The notes: generated by a model not told the origin, from the sequence alone. Counted from the first letter of the stretch, positions 10,906 to 22,350 are shown. The stretch is 64,000 nucleotides of DNA from Hyperoodon ampullatus (GCA_949752795.1 OX457059.1:174604242-174668241); one strand, 5' to 3'. A program made the numbers and translations.

Positions 10906-11065
10906 TGTGACAGCCGGCGGTGAAAGCGGCCTCCGCCGTCCACAGCAGAGGGACCCCGCCCAGAGGGCTGCGCAGGGCAGAGGCCGAGCATCAGGCCCAG
11001 AGCCGCCGCGACCTGCCGGGACTCGCTCATTGGAAACTCGGCCTGGACGCAGGGCGAGATGACCT
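10906..11065. promoter_or_regulatory. CpG-dense segment (right flank of candidate regulatory block)
   Basis: About 16 CpGs in 160 bp, beginning gccggcggtg and including ccgccgcgacc near 11003. It starts about 30 bp downstream of where transcription from the TATAAAAG motif at 10845 would initiate, a core-promoter-like arrangement on the plus strand. No open frame with family resemblance follows. Confidence 0.4.
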
Positions 11066-11818
11066 GATCTTGACCCATGGTCAGTTCTCCTCAGGACGGG
11101 CATCAGTTGTAGGTGGACGCTCTCTCCTCCTGGGACCTTGAGAAGAAGGTGACTTAGATCCTCCACATTGATGACAACTGTAGAGTGAAAACGACATCCT
11201 TCTCATCACAGATCTAATAAAAGGCCATCTGGTCGTTTAGAGCAGTGACACCCTCTAAGGGGGGGTGGGGTGATTTTGCCCCCAGGGGATCCGGAGAGGT
11301 CTGGGGGCCTTGGGGTTGTCACGGCCGTGACCGGTGCTGCTGGGGAGCAGATGCCAGGGATGCTGCTCATGCCCAGGACGCACAGGGGCCCACCCGACAG
11401 AGTCAGCCCGCCCCAATGCCCACAGACACCCCTACTGAGAGGGTACGGACGCAGAGGGGAGCGGAGCGTGGTTCCCCTCTCGTGGAGATGTGGGACGTCG
11501 CAGCTCAGCGGCTCGGCTCCCCAGCCTCAGGGCCACCAGGCGGCCCCCGACTCGGTCCGATCCCAGCTGCTCCACGTACTGGCCGAGTGAGGGCAGTCTC
11601 AGAACCTCGGAGTCCCAGTGTCCTCTCCTGTAACGTGCGGAGGACCGCCGTGTCTCCCCGCAGTGTCGGGGGAGGGAGCTCAGGTGGGCGCAGGGCCTGG
11701 CACCCAGGATGCACTTACACACGTAATTCTTTATTCAATTCATTGTGTAAACTGTACAAACCCCACATCCTTCACGTTAAGAATTTTGCTGTGCAGGACC
11801 TCAGCTCTGCTTACTTTT
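11066..11818. other. Unassigned GC-rich sequence with a third CpG cluster
   Basis: A further CpG-dense stretch lies at 11440-11660. The 241-codon plus frame 11245-11970 runs through GC-rich DNA into the CTAT microsatellite and is rejected as a gene. Confidence 0.4.
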
Positions 11819-11861
11819 CAATCTATCTGTCATCTATCTATCACCATCTATTTATCATCTA

Positions 11862-11897
<36 letters not shown>
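11819..11897. repeat. (CTAT)n tetranucleotide array
   Basis: The pure core of about nine ctat units is at 11863-11897, with decayed units to the left. It is the reverse complement type of the GATA array at 7894. Confidence 0.95.
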
Positions 11898-12376
11898 AAG
11901 ATGGGTGAAAATAGCTCAGACAGCTTTCCTAAATCTGAGCCAAAAAAAACCAAAATGTGTTGAGAATTGAGACTAAGAATGATGTGTTTAAATAACTCGC
12001 TTGTTAAGATTTAAAAAGGCTGTAAAACAGTGCATCCTAATGGTATAAATGACAAAGGGGATGCCCCTGCTAACTGTGCCTGTGAAAGTCACTGCACAAA
12101 GTATGACTGAGGGCAAAATATTTCTGGAGTGGGGGGAAATGAGCACAGAGTGTTTTGAAATCAGTTTGAAACGCCTGCCCTCTATTGTTTTAAAAATGTA
12201 AAACCAAACAAAATGGAATTTGCTCACGAGAGCTTTCAGGGTTCTGCTTCATCATTTTACTTTCTAACGCAAGTGGATTTTTGAGAGGTTGCTTACAAAA
12301 ATCTGTTGGCATTCCAGTTTTTCTAATTATTTCATGGTTAAGATCTAGGAAATCATCAAACAATCCACATAGCCAA
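11898..12376. other. Unassigned sequence
   Basis: AT-leaning, no repeat or gene recognised. A minus frame of 79 codons at 11988-12227 has no family resemblance. Confidence 0.4.
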
Positions 12377-12520
12377 TGGTTCTTAATCTTTTAAGGAATG
12401 TTTACTGTTTTGAAAAATGGAAGTGACCCCCACACCCAGGTCCAGCAGCATGCACAGCGCTTCAGGGCCCCTGGACTCTCTGGAGCCCAGACCTGGACCC
12501 CTGTGATTTAGGGCACCTGC
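12377..12520. mobile_element. Possible hAT/MER-type DNA transposon remnant
   Basis: The stretch 'aatggttcttaatctttt' followed by 'tgacccccacaccc' and, further on, 'gggcccctggactc' and 'ctggacccctgtg' resembles the dispersed mammalian families that open with 'ggttcttaacctttt' and carry repeated 'ggacccct' blocks. Heavily decayed; family not assigned. Confidence 0.35.
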
Positions 12521-12879
12521 TGAAACCAAGATGCGGAATCAGGGTGTGGCCAGACAGACATTGTGCTTCCTCCACAAAGTTCTGCTTGGTGATCTGAGAT
12601 GCATGACTCATGACACTTGTGTCATAAATTCATCAACTAGTGCACTTATCAGTCCAGAAACAGGCTTTTTCTCATCACTGAAAATAATTCAAGTCAGTGT
12701 TCTCTGAATTTGCCACTAAAAATTCAGAAGTGAAAAGCTGTCTGCTCCGCCCAGAAAACTTTGATCATCAGCTCTCAGCTACAGCTCACCCACGCAGGTG
12801 CCAGCAATAGAATAGCCAGTGTCACCAGGAATTTTGGTGACCCCAAGAAGTTTCACAATGGCGGCCAGGTGTGGCTGTT

Positions 12880-13372
12880 CTGAAACAGGGCTTCAAATTC
12901 CAGGAAACTCCCTCCTAGAGACGTGGTCCGTGCAGGCCCACCCCTTGAATCTGGGTGGGCTTTTTTTTTTTTTTTTTTCTTGACTGCTTTGACCAGCAGA
13001 GAAAGGCAGACGTGATGCTATGGGACTTCTGAGGCTGGGTCACACAGGCCACCCAGCCTGCCTGCTGTGGTCCCTGGCAGGAAGTTGGTTACCTTGAGTC
13101 CACCGTGCCTGAAGGCCACAATGGATGCTCAAGTCAAGAGTCCCAGCTGAGCCCTGGGTTCCAGCCAGACCAGAGGTGAAGGGAGCTTCCCTGAGAGCCC
13201 CGGCCCAGCCATCTGCTGGCTGAACACTCAGAGCTTCGATACCACAGGGAACAGAGAAACTTCCAGCTCAGCCCCCCACCTCCCGAACCTCAAAATCATG
13301 CAGCGTGATGGAAGCGTTGTTGTTTCACACCACCAAGCTTTGGGATAGCTTGTCACACAGCAAGAGACCACT
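12880..13372 (+). mobile_element. MLT1-like (MaLR) LTR remnant with internal poly(T)
   Basis: Begins with a 'ccttgaatctgggtgggct' stretch. It continues, after an 18-19 base T run at 12961-12979, with 'ctttgaccagcagag...ggcagacgtgatgctatgggacttctgaggctgggtca', and ends 'gttgttgtttcacaccaccaagctttggga' and 'gtcacacagcaa'. This matches the conserved order of MLT1-type LTRs, including the terminal 'aagttttggggtggtttgttacgcagcaa' region. The poly(T) run looks like an expansion or an added tail. About 490 bp, plus orientation, ancient. Confidence 0.65.
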
Positions 13373-14345
13373 GGCGTACCAGCCAACCCAAAACATCAGT
13401 GGGAAGGATTCTGCGATCAAAGAAAGCATGGAGAGGATTTATTTCAAAGACAGCATTTTGTCATTTTGGTGGCTTCTAGACCCGAGGGGACAGCACACAA
13501 TCAGAGATGGTACACACACGTCACACAAGTAAGTGTCCTACGTACTTAGCTTTGCCGCCTCCAATAAAGCCTGGTGGTTTCTGCTCTCTTCAGTTTTATT
13601 TTGATTTCATCATTAAAATGTTGACAGAGGCCAGCACTGCTTTCGTGCCCATAGTAGGGAAAACCAGCCTTGTGCCATCTCTGTTCCACAGGGGCAGCTG
13701 TGAACTACTTTATTATTTTGTTTGGGTATAAATACTTTATTTCTCCAATACGTGTTGGCAAGTTTAATTTCTTTAAATGCTAGTTTTATTTGCTCCTGGA
13801 AACGTTGAAAATGACTGCAAGGTTTGCAAACTGCTGTGAGCCTGGCCCTTCTCAGAGCCCTGGGGGGAGACCTGTGCCTGGGGGCAGGGGGGACTGGGGA
13901 AGGCTCCGTAGCAGGGGCCCCAGCCTCGCAGGCAGGCCAGCCTCAGCGACGGAGTTTTCCATGTTTGTCATTCATTGGCTCAGTGTTTTCTGACGTCTAT
14001 TTCTGCTTAGTGAGAGAAAAAGTGGCCTAATTTCTATTTTACAGGTAAAGTCATCAAATTCAGGGATTTCTCAGTCAGACCCCGTCCTCCCCAAAGCTGC
14101 AGTAGCATCCTGTCCCATAGGAGTTGTCATCTCGGCAGCTTCCCTCGGCACAGCCCTGGAGCCCGTGGTCACTGTCAAAAGCCCTTCCCCAGGTCACCTT
14201 CCATTCAAGTCCCCAGCCCTGCCAGGGCCCCAGCCACACCACGGGGTGCCCTCGTCTCAATAGGTGGCTCCCCTGGGTCCGACCGCTCTGGGCTTTGTGG
14301 GCATCCCTCTGAGGGCAGGAAGCTTTGCAGGGCTCCCTCCCACAC
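13373..14345. other. Unassigned sequence
   Basis: No gene or repeat recognised. Around 14036-14080 there is a faint MIR-like 'attttacaggtaaagtca' piece, not called. Confidence 0.4.
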
Positions 14346-14369
14346 AGACAGACAGACAGACAGACAGAC
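14346..14369. repeat. (CAGA)n microsatellite
   Basis: Six tandem caga units, pure. Confidence 0.9.
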
Positions 14370-17020
14370 GGCCCTTCTCGGGCCTCACGCGGAAGGGGCT
14401 TTGTCTCTAGAGGAGGCATGTAGGGACATAGCACCCTGGCTCTAGCAGTTCTGCTCTGATTCCTGTGGTGTTACTTTCCTCGGAGCCCAGAAGGGTGGTT
14501 TCTAATCCCGTCTCACTGGCTAGGCAGGTTCTTTCTCCTCCTCTGTTCTTGGACTAACTCTGGGTCTGTGTAGCCACCTAATGTGAAAACCAGCACACGT
14601 GTCTGCTCCTCTCCAAAGCATCCTTCTGTGGAAAAAACCTGGCTCTTAAAGACCAAGAAAGCCTTGTCTTTCAAGAGGACAGAGATTCGGTTTTGCTTTT
14701 AAAGAAAAAACAAAGCAAAAAGGCCCACAACGAACCCAACTGTGAAACACCTGTTTACAAACCCAGTGGACAACTTTTCCTCCTTAGATTCTGGTGTATT
14801 CTTTCCTTGGGGCATGGTTAAGAGCGTGTGTGTGTGTGCATGCGTGTGCGTGAGTGGGTTGGAGGGAGACATTAATTGTAGACATTTATGAAATACAATG
14901 CCGTCTCTTTCCACAAAATCCTGGGAGTATAAAACAAAATTTAAAAATCGTCATAGAGATAAAGGTGCTAATTTTATATTAGAACCTTAGGTAAGTTGGC
15001 CTGAAACAAAGTTAAGCATATTATACTTTACAGGACATCACCATGTCCGCGAATTTGGGGAAGAGTTAGAAGGGGCTGGCGTGGTCCCCAGTCCCTTCCG
15101 CCCTGACCTGAGGAAACATTTAGTTGTGCGACCTTGCATCTCGCCTCGGCAGAGAGAGGATGGACAAGGCCACTCCCCAGAACTCGTCCTTTCCCTGAAG
15201 TTGGTGCCCCAACGTTGTCTGCAAATTGTCCACGTGTCCATGCATGGTCTCTCTCTGAGATGAGCAGATCCCTGAGGCCTGAGCTGGTTTGGGGGGAGCA
15301 CAGCTGTCCCCAGTGCATGGACAGGCTGGTGGTGGACCCTTCGGGTCCCTTGGCTGAATGACAGCAGTGAGCATTTTGGTTGGAAAAGGGTCTGAGTGAC
15401 GGAGCCGTGGTTCCTTGTTTGCTTTCTCACCATTTTGTTTCTCTCCAGGTGGCATGGCTGAAATGTCGCCAGATGCCTGGGTCCTAGAGCTGAGGCTGTC
15501 CTGCCTCCCCCACTTGTTTCCCTGGCACTGCTCATGGCAGTTTATTAGGTAAACGCTGCCTTTTAAAGATTAATTGATGCTTAAACTTAAATAGAGTGCA
15601 GTGCTTGTTAGAGGACTTTTCCCTTTGTAATGCTATTTAATGATTAAAAGGGTCTCATCATGTCAGCATGGCCACGCCGCTCTCCACCTGCCACCACCAT
15701 ATGCCGTGCCCGCCTGTGGACCATGGCGCATGGCACCGGACCCCTGCCCGAGGAAGGGACTGCAGCCACAACTCAGGGCTTCTCTCCCTGGGACACTGGT
15801 TTGGCCATAGCTATTCGACACCTGAAGAGTGAATTCATTTCTACATGCAAGTAAATGAACTAAAGACACATTGTAAAAGGAAACCAATCACAGGACTTGA
15901 AATCGTGTTGTGTTTTATGTTGGAATCTTGTTAGGATGCTTTCACGGCATGAAGGCTGCTTCAAGTCCAGCTATTTTAAACCAAGCTCCCTTTGGTAAAT
16001 CAGTAGCTAAACTCCGTGGATGAGAACTTGGATGAACACATTTGACAATAAATTTGGTTTCTTAGCAAATATTATTATAGCCAACATTTATATCAGCTTC
16101 ATCTCAGCACGCCAGAGAGGGTGGTCCTTCTAGAGCCATAGGAAAGCAGTGAGAAGCCTCCCTTGGCAAGAGGGGCTTGGGAGGCCACCAGCTCCTGGAC
16201 TGGGAATGCTGCATGTCTAGGGTGTAGAGGCTGTGACGTGAGTCCACCGAGCATCTCCCTGAGCCTTCAGGAAGTTGGGTGCCTGGGAGATTGGTGTCTT
16301 GCAGGAACTGCGTTCTTCCTGGGCAGACGCCTACTGAGACACCCCTCCCCTCCCGGGCCTCAGCCACCTCTCCACCTGAGACTAAGCAGAAGAAAACTCT
16401 GGAGAAAATAAATTTAACATATACTGTATAGACTTCCATACTTCCCTGGGAATGTTATCATTTACTTTTTGGCATTTTATTATAAGAACACCTTTATATA
16501 GCATTTGGTCCCTGATCATCTAGGTTAGGTTGGGCAGGAATAATAAACATAATTTGGGATGGAAAATAGACTAAGAGCTATTTCTATCTTGACCCACCAA
16601 GGTCAAGGATCTGCTTGGCCAAGGTGTAGGTCCTGTCCATTCCCAACTCTGGACGGAGCAGCAGTGGCCCTCTCATTCTGGGGTCACACAGAGAAGCCCG
16701 TGGTCACAGCCTGCCTTGCCCACACCCTTCTTATCATCTGTGTCAGCCAAGCTGGATATTTCAATCTCCACTTGTCTACACTCCTCTTTCTCCATTGGTC
16801 CAAACTTGGGCAAAGAGAGCCGGGTACCAACATTCTCAGCTCCTAAAAATTCAGTAAAGACATGCCAGGCCGGGACTAACCAGGTCCTGTGCTGTTGCTC
16901 TTTTTATTTCAAAAGGATTTTATGGAGGGTGAACTATGATCACCTCCAGGCTCTAGGTGAGAGACCTGAGGCTCAGGGATGCTTAGCTGGTCTCCTACGA
17001 TCATACCACCTGTAAGAGGT
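14370..17020. other. Unassigned sequence with a short TG-rich run
   Basis: Contains an impure TG run at 14824-14855 (gtgtgtgtgtgtgcatgcgtgtgcg). Two AT-rich stretches, 15545-15665 and 15880-16080, are free of repeat signatures and look non-random (several TTAAT/ATTTA cores), so they could be conserved non-coding DNA, but nothing proves this. Frames up to 165 codons on the minus strand (15038-15535) overlap others and are not supported. Confidence 0.4.
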
Positions 17021-17473
17021 TCTGGTGGTTAAGTTTATGTGTCTGCCTGATTGCATCATGAGGTGCCCAGACGTCAGGTTAGCATTATTTCTGGGTGTGC
17101 CTGTGAGGGTGTTTCTGGATTAGATCAGCATTTGACTCAGCGAGCTGAGGAAAGCAGACGGCCCTCCCCAGGATAGGTGGGCTGTGTCCAATCCATCGAG
17201 GGTGCCCGTAAACCATAACGTGGCGGGAGGTGGAATTGCTCCTTCTGCCTAAGGGTTGAGCTGGGACGCTGCTCTTGGGCTTTACATGATGCTGGTTCTC
17301 AGGCCTTCAGACCCAGATCAGAATCTACACCATCCTGCGTCTCCAGCTTATAGAAGGTGGACTGTGGGACCTCTCAGCCTCCATGATCATGTGAGCCAAC
17401 ACCCTATACTAAATCTCATTATATATGTAAATATTTATCCTATTGGTCTGTTTCTCTGGAGAACGCTGATTCA
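17021..17473 (+). mobile_element. ERVL-type solo LTR (MLT2-like)
   Basis: Opens 'tctggtggttaagtttatgtgtctgcctg' and keeps the MLT2 order: 'ggtgcccagacgtcaggt', 'tgtgagggtgtttctgga', 'agcatttgactcagcgagctgaggaaagcagac', 'ggtgggctgtgtccaatccatcgagg'. It then continues with 'cctccatgatcatgtgagccaaca' and closes with 'tcctattggtctgtttctctggagaacgctgat'. About 450 bp, plus orientation, no internal region. It is an old ERVL relic, non-coding. Confidence 0.8.
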
Positions 17474-17598
17474 TGGTTTGAATCTGCAGGTGGGGCTTGA
17501 ATCTCCAATGCCAGGCCCAGAGGCCAAGCTGTGACCACAGCGCCACACTGCAGGATTGCAGCGTGAAATCATGGTGAGGGTGGCACCTTCCATAAAGG

Positions 17599-17709
17599 GT
17601 TGTTGTTTTTTTTGAATTTTTGAATATTATTTTATTTATTTTTTATACAGCAGGTTCTTGTTAGTCATCCATTTTATACATGTTAGTATATATATGTCAA
17701 TCCCATATA
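17599..17709 (-). mobile_element. LINE-1 3' UTR terminal fragment
   Basis: Plus strand reads a T/A-rich tail ('tttgaatattattttatttatttttt') then 'atacagcaggttcttgttagtcatccattttatac' and 'gtcaatccca', the antisense of a cetartiodactyl L1 3' end. About 110 bp of the extreme 3' end survives. A short repeated 'ataatccataaaggg' flanks its right edge. Confidence 0.75.
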
Positions 17710-17902
17710 TAATCCATAAAGGGTTATGGATTATAATCCATAAAGGACTTTGAAAGTAGCCTGTATGTATACAGTGTGTGGAGAAAGCCCACCAGCACCT
17801 GTGAGCTTCTGTGACTGAAGTGGGGCCTTTTGTACACTTTTAGGGCCACAGGTGTTGGTTGTGTTTGTTTCTGGGAAAATATCCCACCTGGTCTCTCGGA
17901 TA

Positions 17903-18096
17903 CACTAGAGATTTCCAACTCTGGCTACATGTTAGAATCATTGGGGTCTCTGAAAAATACCTATGTCCAGACCCCTGACCAATCTGATTAAAACAGGATC
18001 TCCAAGTGAGAGGGGGTTTATCCCAGCGGATGTGCATGGTTTTGTTTTTTTAAGATTCTCAGATGATTTAATGTGCAACCAAGTTTGAGAACAAAT
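17903..18096 (+). mobile_element. MER5-like hAT-Charlie DNA transposon fossil
   Basis: Starts 'cactagagatttccaactctggctacatgttagaatca' and ends 'tgtgcaaccaagtttgagaaca', with 'tctgattaaaacaggatct' and 'ttctcagatgattta' between. This is the layout of the 189-bp non-autonomous MER5 element (ends 'cagtggttctcaa...ttgagaaccactg'). Non-coding and ancient. Confidence 0.75.
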
Positions 18097-19140
18097 GTAC
18101 ATCATGTAATCATTCATCACAAATCTGGGGGACTCTGCTGTCACCAAGAGACCAGGTGCAGGTGATAATTATAGCTGATTCTTGATGTTCATGGTGGTTG
18201 TGTCCTGCAAAGTCACTGAGAAACTGAGCTACTGGACACCGAGCCATGGCTCCTGGAGGGAACACAGGGTGAGGTTCTCGTGGGCCTCTGGTCACAACAT
18301 TTCCTGGTCAGCCCATCAGTACATAACCTTGTTCTATGTGTGTTTCCCTTTAAAGACACCTCATTGAATATATATGTTGATTCATTAGCATTGAATCCTT
18401 GCTCAACAGCCCTATAACTCAGGTGTGAATGAGGCTCACGCAGCAGAGGCGTTTTCTGTGTGAGGCATGGCAGCGCCGCATTGGAGGTCCTTTAAATAGC
18501 AAAATCATCAAGAGTAAGCACAACATTTCAGAACGCCTGGCCGTGAATAGGCTGCAGGAAGGACTGAACAGAGAAGGCAGAGGTCTCCTCCCTCAGGGAA
18601 GGTTCACCCAGGGACCCGAACTCTGCACCACTCTGAACGGGTCCGTGAATGATCCAGGAAGCTCTGCGGGCCTTGATCTGGGGATTTGGGGTCACAAATA
18701 GGTCTTAGCAAATAGAAGAGTTAGCACTTATGGAATCTGTGAAGGAGGAGGATGGACAGTTTGGGATTTGGAATGTGGGTGAGTTGTCAGTGTGTTTGAG
18801 CTTCGTGCCTCAGGGGGAGAGGGGTTGGGGAGAGAGGTTGGGGGAGAGAGAGGTCTTACCGGTCAGTCTGTAGGTGACTGTGGGAGACCAGGCCCGAACT
18901 ACCTTGTTCGGACCAGGCGGCTTGATGTGCTGCTTTCCCAGGAACCAGAGGCTTGCATGCCACCATGGCTCACGGTTGTACAAACCTGGCTTGTTTTGCT
19001 CTCGGAGCTTGGCTGGGGCCTCCCGGGGCCTCCCAAGGGCTGAGGCGGGGATGGATGCTGAGGTCCATCCTTCATGAAAAAAAGTGCTCAGAGCCACTGT
19101 GACCTGGGGCTGTCACATCTGTACTTGAGTGAGGGAAAGC

Positions 19141-19142
<2 letters not shown>
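18097..19142. other. Mostly unassigned; weak old repeat at 18180-18440
   Basis: 18180-18440 ('gatgttcatggtggttgtgtcctgcaaagtcactgag', 'gtacataaccttgttctatgtgtgtttccctttaaagacacc') recalls a widely dispersed old mammalian repeat whose name I cannot fix. 18813-18845 holds four G-runs with short spacers. No gene recognised. Confidence 0.35.
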
Positions 19143-19189
<47 letters not shown>

Positions 19190-19202
19190 AGAGAGAGAGA
19201 GG
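19143..19202. repeat. (TG)n microsatellite followed by (GA)n
   Basis: Twenty-two uninterrupted GT units to 19186, then a short 'atgagagagagagaggg' tract. The length and purity make it likely to be polymorphic. Confidence 0.97.
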
Positions 19203-20659
19203 GAAAGAGGTTGGTTAATGCTCATTTTCACAAGGTGTCTCTTTGGGAGTTTGAGGCAGGTTTACACTCTTGTTTTCAGAAGGGCTGGTGTGACACGTGG
19301 AGACTGGCCGTGATTTTGGGGCACAGGCAGCCTCACGAAGCCTGGAATCAAGTGCTCATGGGAGCCGGGCTCTCTCTGGCAGAGCGTAGTTCTCTTAAGG
19401 CAACCCCGCCCTCAGCCCCATGTTGAGCCAAGCAGCCTTGGAGGTGAGAACCTGTGGCCCAGGGGTGGCTGTCACGTGCCAAGTCCCCGGGCCCACCTGC
19501 CCTCCTAAGTCTGCAAGGTGGGAGGGAGCCTGAGGCACCCCCTGGAGCCTGTCTGCCCCCCAGCCCTCTGCTACCTGGGAACGGGGCCTCTCGTGTGGGT
19601 CCTGAAGATTCAGCCGCATCTCCGCGCTTTTGTCCCCTGCTGGCACACGGCCCGTCCCCGAGACGGAAAGCAGACACGAGGGCCCCTCGCTGCTTGAGAT
19701 CAAGCAGGCAACACGGAGATGAACTTTATTTGCAGATGGAAGGATGTGGAAGGCTGGGATAACACACAGTGTCATCAGCAACAGTCCTGACAGCCTGAGG
19801 GCCAGTCACCGCGAATCAGTTGTCTTCAAAAACGGTCTATTTGATGAACTAGAATCTAGTGTAGAGCTGGTTCACGCTCTCTCCCTCCCTCTCCCTCTCT
19901 CCACACACACGTGGGCACACACACAGACCTCCTTGGCGACCCCTCCCGCATCCCCGGCTGGCCGCATGTGCTGACACCCAGGCCAGTTCTAATGGCAGAC
20001 TCCCTGAACAAAGCTGTCAACATCACACAGTAATTTTCTATAAAGCCTCTAGGCTCATCTCCAGAGCGAACCTCACATTTTCCCCTCATGTTTCAAGAAG
20101 TGAAACAAGATTGATTTCAGCATCTTCATAAACGTGCTACCGATCCAGTGTAACATTCCTGCGGGCGCCCGTTCACCAGCCCGGCACCACCAAGGGCCTC
20201 TGTGCACCTGGCTCTGCACAAGTCATGCGGAGGGTGATTTAGCAGCGGCTGAAAAGAGGGATAAACAGGCTGGCTTCTGTCCCTGAGCAGAATCCTTCCT
20301 TCTTTCATTCTTAGCCATATTTTGAATACCCTAAATATTGTTAGAGGTAAAAGATGAATCAGAGGGAATTCCTGTTTCTCAGGAACTTAGACTGAGTGAC
20401 CTATCAGGGCTCCTCTGTTATTAGGTGTTTGAAGCAAAATCGGCTTTGAGGACACCTCTCCACACCGAGGGTGCTCAGTGCCCAGGGACACGTTCAAGGG
20501 TCTCGTCTGCAGCAAATCAGCTTATTTCATTGGAACTTAGCATCCCCAACCTTATTATCTAATTAACTCTGGGAACACTGGTGGCACCTGCGGGACCCGA
20601 GTCCGAGATGCAGACTGGATTGCCTTGACCATGTCTTGGTGGCTAAGGCAGTCTTGCAG
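19203..20659. other. Unassigned GC-rich sequence
   Basis: No gene or repeat recognised. A CT-rich run with 'ctctccctccctctccctctct' lies at 19878-19900. Minus frame 19395-19781 (128 codons) and its overlapping neighbours are considered chance. Confidence 0.4.
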
Positions 20660-21084
20660 TGGAACCGAAAGTGGGGTCTGGCTGCTTGTGCTCAAAAGCC
20701 AATACAGAGGCAAGGTTGGTGGAAAAGAAAGTTTGCTTCATTCTGGATGCTGGCAGCCAGGGGAAAGGCAGCCTCCTGTCCAAAAGCAGACTCCCAACTA
20801 TCCCCCCCGACAACCAATGGGCAAGGGCTTTTATAGGTGGAGGGAGGGGGCTTCATGTACAAACAGCACAGTCAGCTCTGACCGCCATCTTGAAATTGGT
20901 CCTGCGATGCTCTGATCAGCATCATCTTGATTGTTTTAAGTCCTGTTAGTTCTCAGTTCCAGGGTTGGTTTCCCCATTTGCTTGAGGCCAGTTCTCAGAA
21001 TCGTGGCGGCGTATGTCATGGCTACAGTCTGGTCATTATGTACTTCAATTCTTCTACCTGGTGGAGGTTTCAGTTTTTGTAACA
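20660..21084 (-). mobile_element. ERV1-like solo LTR
   Basis: On the minus strand the element starts TGTTACAAAAACTGAAACC and ends 'ccccactttcggttcca', giving TG...CA termini and a length of 425 bp. A TATA box (TATAAAAG on the minus strand, near 20830-20838) lies about two thirds along, after a U3-like part containing 'caccaggtagaaga' and 'aaaacaatcaagatgatgctg'. The R/U5-like part carries 'tggcttttgagcacaagcagcc'. The layout is that of a class I (gammaretrovirus-like) LTR. No gag, pol or env remnants flank it, so it is a solo LTR. A clean 4-6 bp target duplication was not found, so the exact ends carry some doubt. Confidence 0.55.
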
Positions 21085-22350
21085 CGGCTCACAGGATAGG
21101 GCTCAGAATAGTCTCTCTAGCCCGTGAGGAGGAACTAAAGGTCCTTGACTTTGTTTACTGACTAAACTACTGTGGTTTGTCCTGTTTGTTTTCCTGTGCT
21201 TCTGTATTCTCTCACTTCTCTGATTAAACTTATTCTTCGGCTCAAGTCTTTCCAAGGACAAAAGGCAGGCTGAGGACATGGGGAGCAATGACCATAGGGC
21301 CCTCCTCCATTTCAACAGGTAGGACCCAGTGTGGGTCAAGTTCAGGGGTCTGGCTCGAAGGGAGGGTGAGAGGATGCCTCCAGGCAGAGAGGTACTGGCT
21401 GGGTTGGGCTCTGGAGGTGTAGTCAGGAGGCCAGAGGAGCTGACTAGGAACTGAAAAGGTCGGGGCAAGATTGTGCGGCCCACCCAGGGCCATCAAGCTT
21501 CCCAGAAAACTTGCGCAGAAGGTGGAGGTGGGTCGTGCGTGGGGCACAGCCCTGAGACCCAGCAGGGCCTCCTGTGGCCCCTCTGATGCTCAGTAAACAG
21601 GAGTGGAATGTTGTGAGATAAACAGTCAGGGAAGTAGCAGCGAGGCAGCTGAAGAGCTGGCCTGGGTCTTCCCTTCCAGGACGCACTCGGCAGCCCCCGA
21701 CTGATGGCTGGGCCTGGACCACCTGCAGGGCACGGAGCTTGGGAGCATGTCACAGGGCATCCGCATCGGGACTGGAGCCCAGTAGCCGGGCTTGAAAATG
21801 GTCAGGGGGCCAGGTACCTGCTGCTCCAGAAGGGTTAGGACATCTTCCTCCTGTGGGACATCATGCCGAATGGTCTCATTTCTCTGCGCTGGGCTCTGTG
21901 GAATCCACGATCTGAGACTCCAGGACCTCCAGGAATGGCTGGCTGCACACCTGGCTCCCACGTCTGGGATGCAGAAGGGCTGCTGTCATCTTAGGCACTG
22001 TACGGTCAACCTCTGGGGCAGGTGTGTGGCCCTCTTGGTCATTTGGTTAATTTCTAAAGAAATAAGCATAATTAATCAGGAAATTAATGTTATCAATACT
22101 ATTTCAAACTACAACCATATTTTGATTTTTATAATAGATGTGTTTAAGGAAAATGGGTCTTCTTTATTACTGATTACTTTGTAAACCTGAAGGTATATGA
22201 CTTTCTGTATTTCTTGCTCATATATACAGTGTCTAAAATATGTGGGCAACAGTATTTTTAACAATTGTTATTACCTCCTAACCTAAGACATAGAATTTTT
22301 AAGCACAAAGGGATCCTGAATATGGCTGACCCAGCATTTCCTGAGCAGGG
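21085..22350. other. Unassigned sequence
   Basis: No gene or named repeat. 22040-22140 is AT-rich with several TTAAT/ATTAA cores (aagcataattaatcaggaaattaatg) and could be a regulatory or conserved stretch. Frames of 126 and 130 codons here are unsupported. Confidence 0.35.

Noticed and set aside
11530..11550. CTCF-like ccaccaggcggccc
   Set aside because: A mismatch at a key core position makes this weaker than the 38753 candidate.
11245..11970. 241-codon plus-strand open frame
   Set aside because: GC-rich DNA poor in stops, then runs through the CTAT microsatellite (repeating YLSI residues); not protein-like.
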